Assembly: GCA_003290165.1 (NCBI GenBank)
Contig: QNQO01001822.1
Span: 124,001 to 188,000 of the forward strand
Length of the DNA: 64,000 nt
Direction of reading: 5' to 3'
DNA from: Berberis thunbergii
Taxonomy: Eukaryota > Streptophyta > Magnoliopsida > Ranunculales > Berberidaceae
Within the stretch, counting starts at the first letter, position 1; each line of letters opens with the position of its first letter. The position numbers were made by a program, and so were the translations under genes. Under the pieces are notes generated by a model. The model was given only the letters and a program-made list of their open reading frames with translations, did no database searches and was not told where the DNA came from. Positions 21,104 through 32,984 of the stretch are shown in pieces.

Positions 21104-24100
21104 TCAGACAACCAAGGAATAGCCTTCCTCTCTTTCATTCCTCCTCCTGTAGCTTATGACTGCAATAAGAGTCATCACCACTCCAGCGGAAATCACTGCC
21201 CATGAATACTTATACAACTTCACGGTTTCCTGTAACACCAACTAGAGTGATTATTCGTAAGGAATTTTAAATGATCTGGGATGATTTGTCCTTTTAAAAA
21301 TTACATATTTTGTTAGTTAATAAATATTCATGACAAGTGTCGTCATAGCTATGTCAAGCGAATGCTCTTCAACAATATCAACTTAATAAAACTGAACTTG
21401 TTGATTGACAATTATACTCTTAAAGTCCAGGATAGAAATCAGATACTGCAATGGCTAAGCCGAGTGATAAACAAGATTTGATGTGATGAACAAATCCAAG
21501 TTAAGTAAAATTTTGAACGTCCAACAAATTTAATAATCAAATTGCATACACTTTGTCCTGTACCAACTTACCTTAGGAACGAAAATGAAATCTGTTTCAA
21601 CCCTATCGTTTTGGTTAAATAAATTTATCAAATCAAAATTACTGCTTATCTCTATTATTAGAATGTAGAGGAGAGTGAGAATCATACTTGAACTGGCATG
21701 CGTCAGACTAGTGCTTGTTTTGGTGTTTGATCAGCTACCAAAATATAGAATAGTCCCATAACTCCAGTATGCCTCTGGCTGCTGCTGTAATTTGATTCCA
21801 AAACTAGTGTCTCTCCATCAGATATCTTGACAGTTCCTGGTTGAGGATAACAAGTAGACATTCCTACAATGTAGCCAGACTCGTTGCCCACTTCTTTTCC
21901 ATCTCCATAAAGTGCTTTAGATGAGCATATCACTCGGCCATCCTAATACATTTAACAACCAAAACAGAACAATCATTTTTGTTTTACTAATGTCTTTAAT
22001 GTTTTCTCAAACTTTGAACATGAGATTTATGATGGGTGTGAGAAAAAGAATACTAGCAGGATACGAATATGATGAATACATGGCTTCAAGGTAAAAGTTG
22101 GTGTATTTGGTATTCATCATAGGTTTATAAGGATATTTGCACTGTTTTTATCTGAAAGGTAAACTTTTTGATTGAATTGGCAAATATGTACGCCTTTGTT
22201 GCAAAATAAATGACTTATATAGACAGTTGAACATATTGACAATGATAAAGATTCTTCTACCTTTTTCACAATTCACACATTTATACTAGCGAACGAATGC
22301 CAAGTGCATCTTAAGAAGTTAACTTTAATCCACTTCAGAAACGAAAATGTACATTCATCTGTAATACAATCAAATCGCACGGAATGAAATTCAATGTAGA
22401 TTTATGTTAATGTCACATATTTTGGAACAAAGGAAACAAAGACTCTTCAGAAAATTTGTCGTATCCGTGTCAGATACGTATCCGACACCGACACGCCTCC
22501 GGCATGCATCAGACTCGTGGTCAATGTGTTGGAAGGTGACACATGGTCAGCATAGTCAACGTGTTGGACATGCCTCCGACTCACCCAAAACTCGGCTAGA
22601 ACACAATCAAGACTTGACAACCAACTTTATTTTATTTTTACTTTTAGGTGGGCACCTAATTTGAAGGTTGTTAATCCATTTGAAGTGAAAAATTTTCAAT
22701 TGCGATGCAAGATAAAGAAGGCGATAAAGCATAGAGGTAATTTATGCTTCTTCTCTACTCTGTTTTTTTCTTGTGACAGTGGCATCTTCTTCTCCACTTT
22801 TTTTACATCTTCTCTATGTTTTTTCTTCTTTATTTCTTTTCCAGCACAATTGTGCTTCATTTTTCATCTTCATACTTCCTAGTTCTTTTTTACTTAAATT
22901 CTTTCTTTATTAGATTATTATTTATGTTCATATGACATACATTAAAAAAGGTATGACGTGTTGCCATGTCTCAGAATCCTAGTTTTTAAAAAATTGTCAA
23001 GTCGGCATGTCGTGTCCGTGTCCGACACGACTCGCGTGCCCGTGTCTCTGCATCCTTGCTTGGAACTTGTCAGGCATTACCATCTACCTTCTAATTTAGT
23101 CGTACTCTTCTGTGGTTTGTCATGTATTTAAATGTAAGTTAATGTGGTTTGTCATGTATTTAAATGTAAGTTAATGTGACAGGTTATACTCTCCAACTGT
23201 GAAAATGGGGAGGAGCTCTGGATTAACAAACAACAAGGTTGAACAAAAATAAATTCAGATTCGGCAATTAATACTCACCTCTCCATAAAGAGAAGAAGCA
23301 ATTCCCCCTGAGTGCAGATGAGCAACACCATATATAACATAGCCTCCATGGGGCATAACCATGCTGGTTTTTTTGTTATCTGCGCACGCATTGCTAGATA
23401 TTCCAGAAACGCCACATGATTCAACGTCATACTCGACCTGTATCAAGAGAACTTATCAGCACACTGGAAATCAAAGAAGATTAATTCAACTACGAAATAA
23501 GAAGCATGCTTACATACCCGGCAACCAGGTCGAGCTTTGATGCCTGCCGAACTGTTAGTTCCTTCTGTTCTTTTATCAGTATCAGTGACGTCAAATATAT
23601 AAATTTTGACAGGCACAATGGACTCATCCCAGTCAACCCACTTAACTATGTATCTCAAATATAAACTTCTCCTAACACTGGTGAATCCATCTCTCAACTG
23701 GCACTGGGTCTGATCGTAGCAACAATATAAGCCTCCAATATAGCCAGGCCTTAGAGGTCTACCGTGCTCATCAATTGTGACGTTATAAAGATCACAGCGG
23801 CATTCTGTGCACCCCAAGCGGTCCTTCACACCTCGTGTATCAATTGCATGGACATTAAGCATCCACTGCTCCTCATACCCATCGGGGATTTCTGTTGGAT
23901 TCCCAACTTCTATCCCATATGGATCCGGCACATGAGTAGCAGTTTTACGAGTTTCTGATCCTAGCCCAAAATATTGACCTAGATTATCCATGCATATTCC
24001 ACTATTTCTCACCATAATTGCCCTTGGCCTTGAGTCACTAGCAGTTGCCGCATCTTTAAGGGTGTAATATCTGGCTACTACCCAGTGATGGAGATAAGTT

Positions 24101-24360
24101 TCATGAAGCGGGACAGGGTTCCCTGCTTCGTCAACAACTTCGGCATTGAACTCTTTAATAGCAATATGACCTCTAGGAAAATCTATATTGTGGTAGTATT
24201 TATTCTCGACGGATCCTGCTCCTAGCTCAAACTTAGGGGATAGGAAAACGGCAGAGTTAATCCCATCTTCATCTCTAAAATGAACTTGTGATGCTTCAGA
24301 ATTTACAAGTGTAGCTAATGTTAATAAAGGAAGCAGCCACCAATGATACCCACACAACAT
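21104..24360 (-). CDS. SURNod19 family gene, copy A, with late nonsense codon
   Basis: Stress up-regulated Nod 19 proteins are plant secretory-pathway proteins of unknown biochemical role. Exons on the minus strand: 24360-23518, 23437-23279, 21942-21688 and 21229-21104, all with GT/AG borders and joining in frame. Start chosen at 24360 because a splice acceptor (TAG, then GAGAA) lies five bases upstream; the in-frame ATG at 24378 would be intronic. Exon 1 encodes a signal peptide (LLPLLTLATLV), then family blocks such as FLSPKFELGAGSVENKYY, ETYLHHWVV, GLGSETRKTATHVPDPYG, LGCTECRCDLYNVT and CCYDQTQC. Exons 2-3 carry GGYVIYGVAHLHSGG and VGMSTCYPQPG. Exon 4 encodes a membrane segment and a basic tail. 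A TGA at 21703-21705 (TTA in copy B) would end the product at ~413 residues, before the membrane segment. It lies 15 bases before the last junction, so mRNA decay is unlikely. Otherwise three residues differ from copy B. Confidence 0.9.
22436..23070. repeat. Unclassified repeat in SURNod19 intron
   Basis: The intron between exons 2 and 3 contains GTATCCGTGTC, GTATCCGACACCGACACG (left) and GTGTCCGTGTCCGACACGAC (right), words familiar from plant non-autonomous DNA elements. The same DNA is in copy B (42849-43448), where 28 bases of the right palindrome are missing. It therefore predates the duplication. Termini are not clear enough to classify it. Confidence 0.45.
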
Positions 24361-24623
24361 TTCTCCTACACAAATCAATATGTTTGATTAGAATAGTGAT
24401 TCTTTTGAAACACGTTCATATGATTACATCCACTCTAAACAGTTTAAGAAGTTTTAGTCAAACTGTTGTATTCGTTCTGTTTCCCAACACTATCTAGTAA
24501 CTTATCTTTCTATAAGTTTAGAACACAACAAGTAATTAAACAAATAAAGACACCAATTTAAGATACATCCCTCGCTGAAACACACACAAAGTTTTACCAG
24601 AACAATGCCATAGAGCTACTACT

Positions 24624-25255
24624 CAGTGTTCTAAAAATCGCTAGGCGCTGGGCGGGCGGCGAGCAGGTGCCTAGCACCCAGGGGCCTAGGCGGCGCCTAG
24701 GCGGTCTAGGTTTTGTATTATAACTTTAATAATTTACAAAAGTTAAGCATAATACCTTATCAATTACATCCAATTTAATGCCAATATACATATGCAAAAT
24801 TTAAAAACATGAAAAATTAACAATCATGAACAAAATTTATTAAAACTCAAATTACTGAAGTTGGTCATGATGGGTACTTTATATAAATTTGAATTTGTGT
24901 ACACTTTTATTTTTCTTCAAATTGCATGAATAACCTCAGTTATGTTTGATAAAATCTACATCAGTAAAATTGGTACCCGACAGATCATTTGAGAATTCCA
25001 TTAAGTAATCATCATTTGCTACATTTAAACATATACTGAATAAAAAATAATTAAATAATTTATTTCTAAAAAATAGGAAAAAAAATAAAATAAGAACACA
25101 ATCAACCTTGTTAAAAAATAAAAATTGTCTCGACCGCCTAAAGCCCGCCTAGATCCGGCCCAGACCCTGCCTAGACCCCGCCCAGACTGCCCGCCCAGCC
25201 ATTAATCTGAGCGATTTTCCACCTTCTAGCGCCTAGGCCGATTTTTAGAACACTG
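24624..25255. mobile_element. 632-bp hAT element in 5'UTR intron of SURNod19 copy A
   Basis: Inverted ends CAGTGTTCTAAAAATCG at 24624 and its complement ending at 25255. The 8-bp target duplication CTACTACT is at 24616-24623 and 25256-25263. Copy B has one CTACTACT (44971-44978) and no insert. Subterminal G/C-rich GCGCCTAGG words flank an AT-rich non-coding core. Non-autonomous hAT, inserted after the tandem duplication. Confidence 0.95.
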
Positions 25256-25803
25256 CTACTACTATTGAGGATAAACAAGGCTAACTCGACATCATCGAAG
25301 GCTACATGCACCACAAGAACATGATCAAAACTTCTTTTCTAAACTAAATAACTTAAACACAACCCAATCAGTGAAACAAAAAAAGAAATCTTGATGTTAT
25401 ACTCGAGAAACGTATTATAATAAGAGTGATAGGACAAGAAATAAATACAAATTCAGGGCTAGAAATTTCTTCATATAGATGCTCTGAAACACCATGGAAA
25501 AAACTGAAATTAAAATCGATCGAAAGTTGTGTAATTGGTGCTCTCTAAGACCATATTAAAATCAACCAAGTTGAATACAAAGTATGAAAACACTGTCTGG
25601 TAACATCATTTTAATACCAACTATTCAGAAAAACAATGAGAAATATCAAATGGGCATCCAATGACTGAAAATACAAGTAATTAGCAGCAATCGTTGTTTT
25701 TTTCTCTTTTCATTATGAGATTTCTCACCAATTAATGAAACTGCTTCAATGAAAAAAGAAGAAGAAGAAGATAAGATCAAAGGGTATGGCATGGGGATCT
25801 GAC

Positions 25804-25905
25804 CTGATTGAGTTGTTTATATGAAAATTTTGGTGGTTTTCTTGACTTGTGTGGCAGTGTGAGAGAAAGAAGCAATCGACCCAAAATGAGGAGTGGAATT
25901 TATAG
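25804..25905 (-). promoter_or_regulatory. Promoter and 5'UTR exon of SURNod19 copy A
   Basis: On the minus strand CTATAAATTC (25905-25896) is a TATA box. A transcription start ~30 bases downstream would be near 25870. The non-coding first exon would end at CAATCAG (25804) before a GTCAGA donor, with the acceptor at 24366 just ahead of the start codon. The promoter end is conserved in copy B. Confidence 0.6.
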
Positions 25906-26760
25906 ATGCATATAAATGTCAAATATGTTTTATAAGGTAGAATGGGAGTCGGCAAGGCTGGTGTTTGGGCGCATTTACGGAAAGTCAAAAATAGATGAGA
26001 TCATGTCTTGCGTTTGCTAAGTCGGATAGATTTCGTGGAAATTAATTCCAGAATGTACGTGTAAAATAAGCGGTTGTGGATGTGGAAATTTCTTTTTGGC
26101 TCCATTCATTTGCACATCCATTCTTTGATCTTGCTATTCAAGATCCGGTTTCTAGAACCTGTGTATTTCAGAGAATTATTTATGTTAAAACAGTTGTCTT
26201 TGATTAGAAAATAAATAATTATATTATTATTATTAATATCCCCACTCCCCCAGAGGAAAAATTTATTGAAGCCTTGTTTGGGTGCTTATTTTTGTATACT
26301 TTTTTTTTTTTAATAATTTTTATGGTTGTGTTTTCACGTTTCTTGTATCATCAACTTTCTTGAGCTTTGTGAATCCTAAATAATACGATCAACTTATGGC
26401 CTGGAAGAACCCCAGCAACAACACAATAAGAGGTCGAACCTGTACAAAAAGACAAACTGCGCTTGTATTACAATATTAACTAAGCCACGTGGTAGTTGTA
26501 TTGATGGATGGAAATTCATCCAAATCAAAATTAGGGAACCACAATTTAATGTAACTGGCATGCTTTCATTAATAAAGGTGCAGGAGGAGGAGGAGGACCC
26601 GGAGCCAGACGGCACAATTTAATTTCTTTATGTTTGATACTCATGCCCCATTACTGAACTGCAATTGTCAAACCTAAACAAGCACACCTTCAGTAACCCC
26701 TGCATGTGCGATGTGGCAGTTGTGGGTGATGTTTTGTATTGGTAGCAATGGTGTAATCTT
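25906..26760. other. Upstream spacer of SURNod19 copy A
   Basis: Matches 45622-46177 and 48603-48980 of copy B with a 2.4-kb gap. A minus-strand frame at 26394-26615 is shared in part with copy B, but its start differs and it shows no known domain. Nothing else seen. Confidence 0.5.
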
Positions 26761-28005
26761 ATGTTGTTAGCATTGTTTAACATGTATTCTATTTTAAATA
26801 TTAAGATAAATAAATATTAAAATATTAGATATAAAAATCGTATTTATACATTTTTATTGTGAATTAAAAGATATAAAAGCTAACTTTAAGTCTCAACCGT
26901 TAGATAAAACGAATATCAACCATGAATTATGTTTATCTACAAACTTATCTTTTGATGTTTTAAGTACTATACGATCTGTTAGATTCTTATATTTGGGTAA
27001 ATCTCAACCATCTTTTATCTCCAACCTCAAACATCATCCTGATTTGTAATATAGACTATGATATTTCTTGTGTCATTGGCACGATAAAAGTTTAACATAA
27101 TAAATAGAGTTTACTCTACTTTAATATCAAGATAAAAAAAAATATCAAAATGTTGGGTATGGGAATCGAACTCATGCACTCTTGGTATTTTAATTTCTAT
27201 GTTATCTGTTAGATTCTTATAGTTCTCAACCGTCTTTTATCTCCAACCTCAAATACCATCCTGATTTGTAATATAGAGTAATGTGTTTTTCGTGTCGTTG
27301 GCACGATAAAAGTTTAAAACTTGTCAAAATATGATCACCATTGAGTTTTCAACACCATCATCATCAACAATTGAAGAAAAATAAATAAACATAAAAAAAA
27401 ATTGTTGGGTATAAGAATCGAACTCATGCACTCTTGGTGTTTTAAGTTCTATGTGATATGTTAGATTTATATATTTGGTTAAATCTCAATCGTCTTTGAT
27501 CTCCCACCCCAAACACCATCATGTTTTGTATATATATTAGGGTATTCCCTGTATCGTTGGCACGATAAAAGTTTAAAACTTGTCAAAACATGATAACTCT
27601 AAAGTTTTCATCCTTCATACTTAAATGCCTAATCACCACCATCAACAATTGAATAAATCGTAATGCACCCCCGTATAGAATGTAAGTCAATTTTTTGATA
27701 AGTAATTAAGGTCTGGCATCCCATATCTGCCCCTCCCCTCTGGAGGTTATAAAAAAAAAAAAAAAAAAAAAACAATTGAATAAAAATAAATAAATATTTA
27801 AAAAAATGTGGGATATGGGAATCGAACCCATGTACTCTTGGTGCTTTGAGCTCTATGTGATCCGTTAGATTCATATATTTGGTTAAATCTCAACCGTCTT
27901 TTATCTCCCACCCAAACACCGTCTTGTTTTGTATATATAAAATTACGGCCACAGTTTATTTGAGTATTGATGATACACTGAAACAGTGTTTCTTCTACAT
28001 TGTAC
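26760..28005. repeat. Degenerate tandem repeat with tRNA-like motif
   Basis: Three to four units of ~230-400 bases share CGTTGGCACGATAAAAGTTT, a word around GGGAATCGAACCCATG, and CGTCTTTTATCTCC. The reverse complement of the second word contains GGTTCGATTCCC, a tRNA B-box form. Copies stand near 27165, 27415 and 27820. The array is repeated in copy B at 49153-50290. Confidence 0.6.
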
Positions 28006-28009
28006 ATGT

Positions 28010-28643
28010 GTCATGATGATATCGAAATATAGTAGGCATAAGCATCAGCCCAAGCAGTTCCAAGCTCGCACAACGCAGTCCGCCAGATGGACCCGAAATC
28101 ATTACAGCCTGTTAAGCCCTTGCGTCTCATAACTATATATCATCAATCCCTATAAGTCATGCTAAGGCGAGTATCTCGACGATCAACTTTGGACAGGCAA
28201 GACAACATCACTTTGCTTCCAACTAGGAAGCAAATTCCAGAGTATATATTACACATAGAGACTTCTATCTACGGACTACTCTCAAAACGAGAACCATCTA
28301 TCATGTATCTAGGAGCACAAAGGCTAATAGGGAAACTCTCCTTCACAACACGACTTCTAATTAGATAAGAACCTTCATTAAGATTTTCTTCCCTAAACTG
28401 CGATATCGATGGCCTGATCAAACCAGGACTCCAACACTATAAAAAAAGACATGAGGTTGATAAGCTAAGGTACGCTACATATTTCCTGTTTACAACAATA
28501 TGCCTTCCTCAGATCCATGTCTGATTTCAGCATCGGAGTATAATTGGCTACCACAACGATGGTCCATGGCTCACGAGCGTTCTTTGTGCAGGTCAGTAGG
28601 TTTGCAGGTCAATGTCAAAGCAGGGAGCGAAAATCGACTGTAT
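28010..28643 (+). repeat. Tat 5' LTR (tentative) of copy A
   Basis: TGTCATGATGAT near 28010 is taken as the start. The end is placed at the primer-site-like TTTGGCGTCGTCCGT (28644-28658). A second LTR to prove the borders is lacking, so limits are inferred from copy B and from the usual position of the primer site. Relative to copy B, about 250 bases after the primer site are deleted. Confidence 0.5.
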
Positions 28644-28659
28644 CAATTTGGCGTCGTCC

Positions 28660-28987
28660 GTTGATGAAACAAAAGCCTAACGAGACACTAAAGGCATACC
28701 TAGCACGCTTCAATAGCGATCTGACTTCCGTCAACATGTGCAATGATACAACAGTAATCTCGGCCTTCATCGACGATATGAGGAAAGGTAAGTTCTACAG
28801 CTTCCTGACTATGGACCCACCAGCAAATATAGCGGACCTGGCGAAGGAAGCACAGAGCTACATCGCCCTGGAAGAGGAACAAACAATCAAGAGTAAAGCC
28901 GGGCCCAGGGGGATCCCTCGACTGAAGGGAAAAAGGAAAATCGACAGTTGCGATACACGTGTTTCATGGGGCACACCCCTAGTCTGA
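28660..28987 (+). pseudogene. Tat gag fragment, copy A
   Basis: TLKAYLARFNSDL and the MDPPANIADLAKEAQSYIA stretch match the retrotransposon gag (capsid) family. The N-terminal part is deleted: the frame starts right after the primer site by the join at 28658. The zinc-knuckle end is disrupted by stops after 28985. Confidence 0.7.
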
Positions 28988-29169
28988 ATTATCAAACAAG
29001 TTCAAGAAAAGGATTATCAGATATTTGAGAGTCTAAGCGATACGGAGCGAACAACTAAAACTGCACGCCCAAAGGCATGACCATCCCATGCCAATAGCCT
29101 TTATGGGCGAAGACCTCCATAGCGTCCAACTCCCACATAATGACGCCCTGGTAATAACGATTTCCCTTG

Positions 29170-29640
29170 CAAGTTAGGAAGTAAGGCAATCCCTGGTGGA
29201 CATTGGAAGCTCATTGAACGTTATATTTCTTCACACGTTCCACGGTATGGAATTAAAGGAAAAAGCACTGACCCCTAATAATCGTCCGATGATCAATTTC
29301 AGCAGGAAAACGCTTCTCGATGGAAAAAATTACAACTTACAGTGGTAGCAGAAGAGACGCCGAATCAAAAAACTTTGTTCCAGGGATTCATAGTGATTGA
29401 CTCACCTTCAACATATAATGTTGTCCTAGGGAGACCCTGGATTCACCAAATGGGAGTAACAGTCTCCACTCTACACCAATGCATCAAGTGTCCGATAAAC
29501 CAGACAGTCGATAAGTTAAGAAGCGACCAGGTAGTCACTAGAGAATGTCAATGCATGACTGCACTGCTACCAAATGATTCTCGATTAACAACTGGCCCCA
29601 CAACCAAGATGTCCTTAAATATCGCACGAGAAGCTGAGGA
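29170..29640 (+). pseudogene. Tat protease region, copy A
   Basis: VDIGSSLNVIF (about 29198-29230) corresponds to the aspartic protease D(T/S)GSS motif with I in place of T. IDSPSTYNVVLGRPWIHQMG (from 29395) is the conserved second half. Stops separate the two. Most of this region is deleted in copy B. Confidence 0.7.
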
Positions 29641-29799
29641 ATAACAACTTATCCGAAAAGATGAAGCTCTCGTAAGCCCCCGAAGCAAGCCCAACCCGGC
29701 CAACTGGAAGAAGAAACCATCACAATCTACCTCGACAACCCTCTCAACAGCATGGCTATCCAGATAGGTTCCCGCTTGAGCAAAGAATTGGCAAAACAG

Positions 29800-31120
29800 C
29801 TCACAAGATTGCTACAGTAGAACCATGACGTTTTCGCCTGGACCATACGAGACATGGTGGGAATCGACCCATCAATAATCACTCATCGCCTAGAGGTGGA
29901 CCCCACGAGGAAAACCATACTGTAGAAGAAGAGGCTTGTGGCGCCCGAGAGAAACACGATCATAAATGAGGATGTGCAGCGGCTACTCAACGCGAACATG
30001 ATAAAGGAAGCACGATACCCCGACTGGCAGGCAAATATCGTTCTAGTAAAAAGAAAAATGAAAAATGGAGAGTGTGTGTAGAGTACATGGATCTAAATAA
30101 AGCATGCCCGAATGATAGCTTCCCGCTCTCTCGCATTGATCAGATCGTGGATGCCACATCCGGGTACAATCTAATAAGCTTCATGGATGCCTATTCAGGC
30201 TACAATCAAATATTAATGCACCCCAGATCAAGAGAATACATCATTCATAACTAAGAGAAATATATTGTAACAGGGTGATATCGTTCAGCTTGAAGAACGC
30301 AGGTGCTACGTATCAATGACTGGTAAAACGGATGTTCAAAAAACAAATCGACAGAAATATGGAGGTCTACATCGATGATATGTTGGTCAAAAGCCTCTGC
30401 AGCCCTAACCACATAGGAGACTTCACTGAAGCATTCAACCAGCTTAGAAAATACCTGATGAAACTAAACCCACAAAAGTGTATGTTCAGAGTTGAGTCTA
30501 GAAAATTCCTAGGCTATATAGTGAATAAGAAGGGAATTGAAGCCGATCCAAAACAGATTCAGGCCTTTTTCAAGATGAACCCCCCCCCCCCCCCCACACA
30601 CACACCAACATCAGAGACGTTTAGAGCTTGATTGGGATGGTTGCAGCACTCAACAGATTTATTTCTAAATCATCCGACAAATGTCTTCATTTCTTTAAAA
30701 TGCTAAAAGAAAGCAAAGGATTCTTGTGGGATAAAGAGTGTGAAAAAGCCTTCCAGAGCCTAAAATCATACATAGGGAGCCCAAAACTACTCTCAAAAAC
30801 GGCGACTGTGGAAACATTATACTTATACTTCTTTGTGTCCAAGCACGCTGTCAGCTCAACTCTCGTACTAGCCGACCGGGGAATCTAGAGACCAGTGTAC
30901 TATGCCAGCAAAACCTTCGGGGAAGCATAAACATACTACACTAACCTGAAAAAATTGGCCTTGGCACTGGTTATATCCTCAAAGAAATTGAGGCCTTATT
31001 TTCAAGCCCATTCTTTAACAGTTCTAACCAAGCACTCGCTCTGCTCGGTACTGCACAAGCTAGAGCTGTCCGACAGGATGGTGAAGTGATCAATAGAATC
31101 GGACAGTTGACATAAGCTAT
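29800..31120 (+). pseudogene. Tat reverse transcriptase and RNase H, copy A
   Basis: HDVFAWTIRDMVGIDPS opens the domain; CVEYMDLNKACPNDSFPLSR and the catalytic YIDDMLVKS (30366-30392) follow, then FLGYIVNKKGIEADP. RNase H words (YYASKTF) end near 31120. Frameshifts and stops interrupt it at ~30070, 30252, 30300, 30629 and 30886. A C run followed by ACACAC at 30579-30604 replaces a short CCCCCC in copy B. Confidence 0.82.
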
Positions 31121-31139
31121 ACTCTAAGAATTGCCATCA

Positions 31140-31640
31140 AAGCCCAAACACTGGGGGATTTCATTGTCGAGTTCACTGAAGAGGAAAAACAAAAGATAGA
31201 TCTTCAAACCTCGGATTCAAGCATTCAAGAATGGACCCTGCGTTGTGACAGACCATCGACATTAAATTCAAGCGTAGCTGGGTTCACACTCCATTCTCCA
31301 AACGGTTTTACCCTAGAAAAAGTCATCAGATTCGGCTTTTATGCTTCAAACTACGAGGCCTTCTTGTTTGGCCTGAAGCTTGCCTTGGGGATCGGGATAG
31401 ATCACCGGACAACCTACAACGACTCAAGGTTGGTAGTCAACCAGGTCAAAAAATATTTCAACAACAAGGACCCCTGCATGATAGCCTACTGCAAAAAGGT
31501 ACTCCCTGCAATGAATGGGTTCAAAATGTAAGAGCTCATACAATGCTCACGAGACGACAATAAAATAGCTGACGCGCTAGCTAGAGAAGCATCAGCCTCT
31601 GTCGAAGTCTCAAGCAACCTCATCGAATACCAAGAGTGAT
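31140..31640 (+). pseudogene. Second (Tat-specific) RNase H domain, copy A
   Basis: GFTLEKVIRFGF, NYEAFLFGLKLALGIGI, SRLVVNQV and ADALAREA are recognisable across one or two stops. A second RNase H of this type after pol RNase H marks the Tat lineage. Confidence 0.7.
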
Positions 31641-31679
31641 CAAGCCTTGATAAAGAATAACCCAAAAATGTCTATACAA

Positions 31680-32905
31680 CGAACGCGTCAATGAATTGGA
31701 TGACTCCGATCCTTGAATATATCGCAATCGGAGCCCTACCAACAGAGAAGGTCGAAGCCAGAAGACTCAAAAACATAGCAACGATGTACACTCTCCTAAA
31801 TGAAAAGTTATACAGGAGATCAGTGACAGGACCACTGCTTCGATGTCTGTCACTTCCAGAGGAAGATTGGGTCCTGAGAAGGATCCACGACGGCAGATGC
31901 GAAAATCATCTGGGAGGTAGACCCTCGCCCACAAAGCTTTAACATTGGGGTATTATTGGCCAACAATGCAATGAGACGCCAAAGATATTGTCTGCAAATG
32001 TGATAAATGTCAGAGGTTTGCGTCGTACACGCACATGCATATTCATGGAAATTCACACAATGGGGGATGGACATCGTCTGACCGCTCCCAGCATCAGCCG
32101 ATAAAAAGTTCCTTCTTATTGCAGTTGACTAGTTCACCAAGTGGGTCGAAGCCGAGCCTCTATCTAAGATATGACAAGTCTAGATAGAAAAATTCATATG
32201 GGCAACCATCGTTTGCAAATTTAGCATTCCCAGAGTATTGGTCAGCCACAACGGAACTCAATTCGAAGGCATCAAGGTTAAAACAATTGTGCAAAAGTTT
32301 GAATACATCAATCACTATTTCTCCTCGCTAGGGCACCCACAAACCAACGACCAAGCGGAGGTTACCAACCGAACAATCCTCAAGGCGATCAAAATGAAGT
32401 TTGATGCAATCAAAGGGAAATGGGTTCCATAGCTGTCGGGAATACTCTGGGCATATCGGACAACCAAAAAATTCCCTACCGAAGAAACACCCTTCACCCT
32501 AGCATACGGGTTAGAAGCCATGGTTCTGGTAGAACTCGAAGTGCCAACCTTCTGAACAGAAGAGTTCGGACCAGATGGTACCAATGAAACCTTACACGTT
32601 GGACTAGACCTCCTCGAAGAAAAATGGAATCTAGCCCCACCAAGATAGTTGCTTACCAGCAACGAATAATGCAATACTACAACAAGAAGGTCAAACCATG
32701 CGAATTCAGAATGAGAGACTGGGTATGCAAGAAGACCTGGCAAAACACACAAAAAGTTGGCGCGAGAAAGCTGAACCCGAACTGGGAAGGACCTTACAAA
32801 ATAACCAAGGTTAACAGCTCGAGGAGGTACTGGTTGGAAGGCATAAATGGCGATGGACTTAAGCTACCATGGATTGTAGAACATCTCAAAAAATATTATA
32901 AATAA
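31680..32905 (+). pseudogene. Tat integrase, copy A
   Basis: RRSVTGPLLRCLSLPEEDWV and the zinc-finger CDKCQRF lie at the start. The DDE core follows (VSHNGTQFEG from ~32240, QAEVTNRTILKAIK from ~32355), then the C-terminal LNPNWEGPYKITKV ending in HLKKYYK and a stop at 32903-32905. Several stops and shifts break it. Confidence 0.78.
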
Positions 32906-32984
32906 AAATATTTGGTTTTACTAAACTTTCATTGTTGTCTATTACGACCAACTGTACCTCCGATCATCCCCACTATAACCAGAT

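Noticed and set aside
23764..23958. Plus-strand frame, also at 44119-44313
   Set aside because: Antisense shadow of SURNod19 exon 1, duplicated with it.
24361..24378. Upstream in-frame ATG for SURNod19 (24378; 44733 in copy B)
   Set aside because: A consensus splice acceptor lies between it and the ATG at 24360, so it should be intronic.
26394..26615. Minus-strand frame shared with 48595-48906 over ~60 residues
   Set aside because: Starts and lengths differ between copies, no known domain, and no splice or promoter signals; kept as spacer.
27820..27890. Possible minus-strand tRNA gene
   Set aside because: Only a B-box and T-arm-like word is present; no acceptor stem or anticodon arm, and it recurs as part of a tandem repeat.
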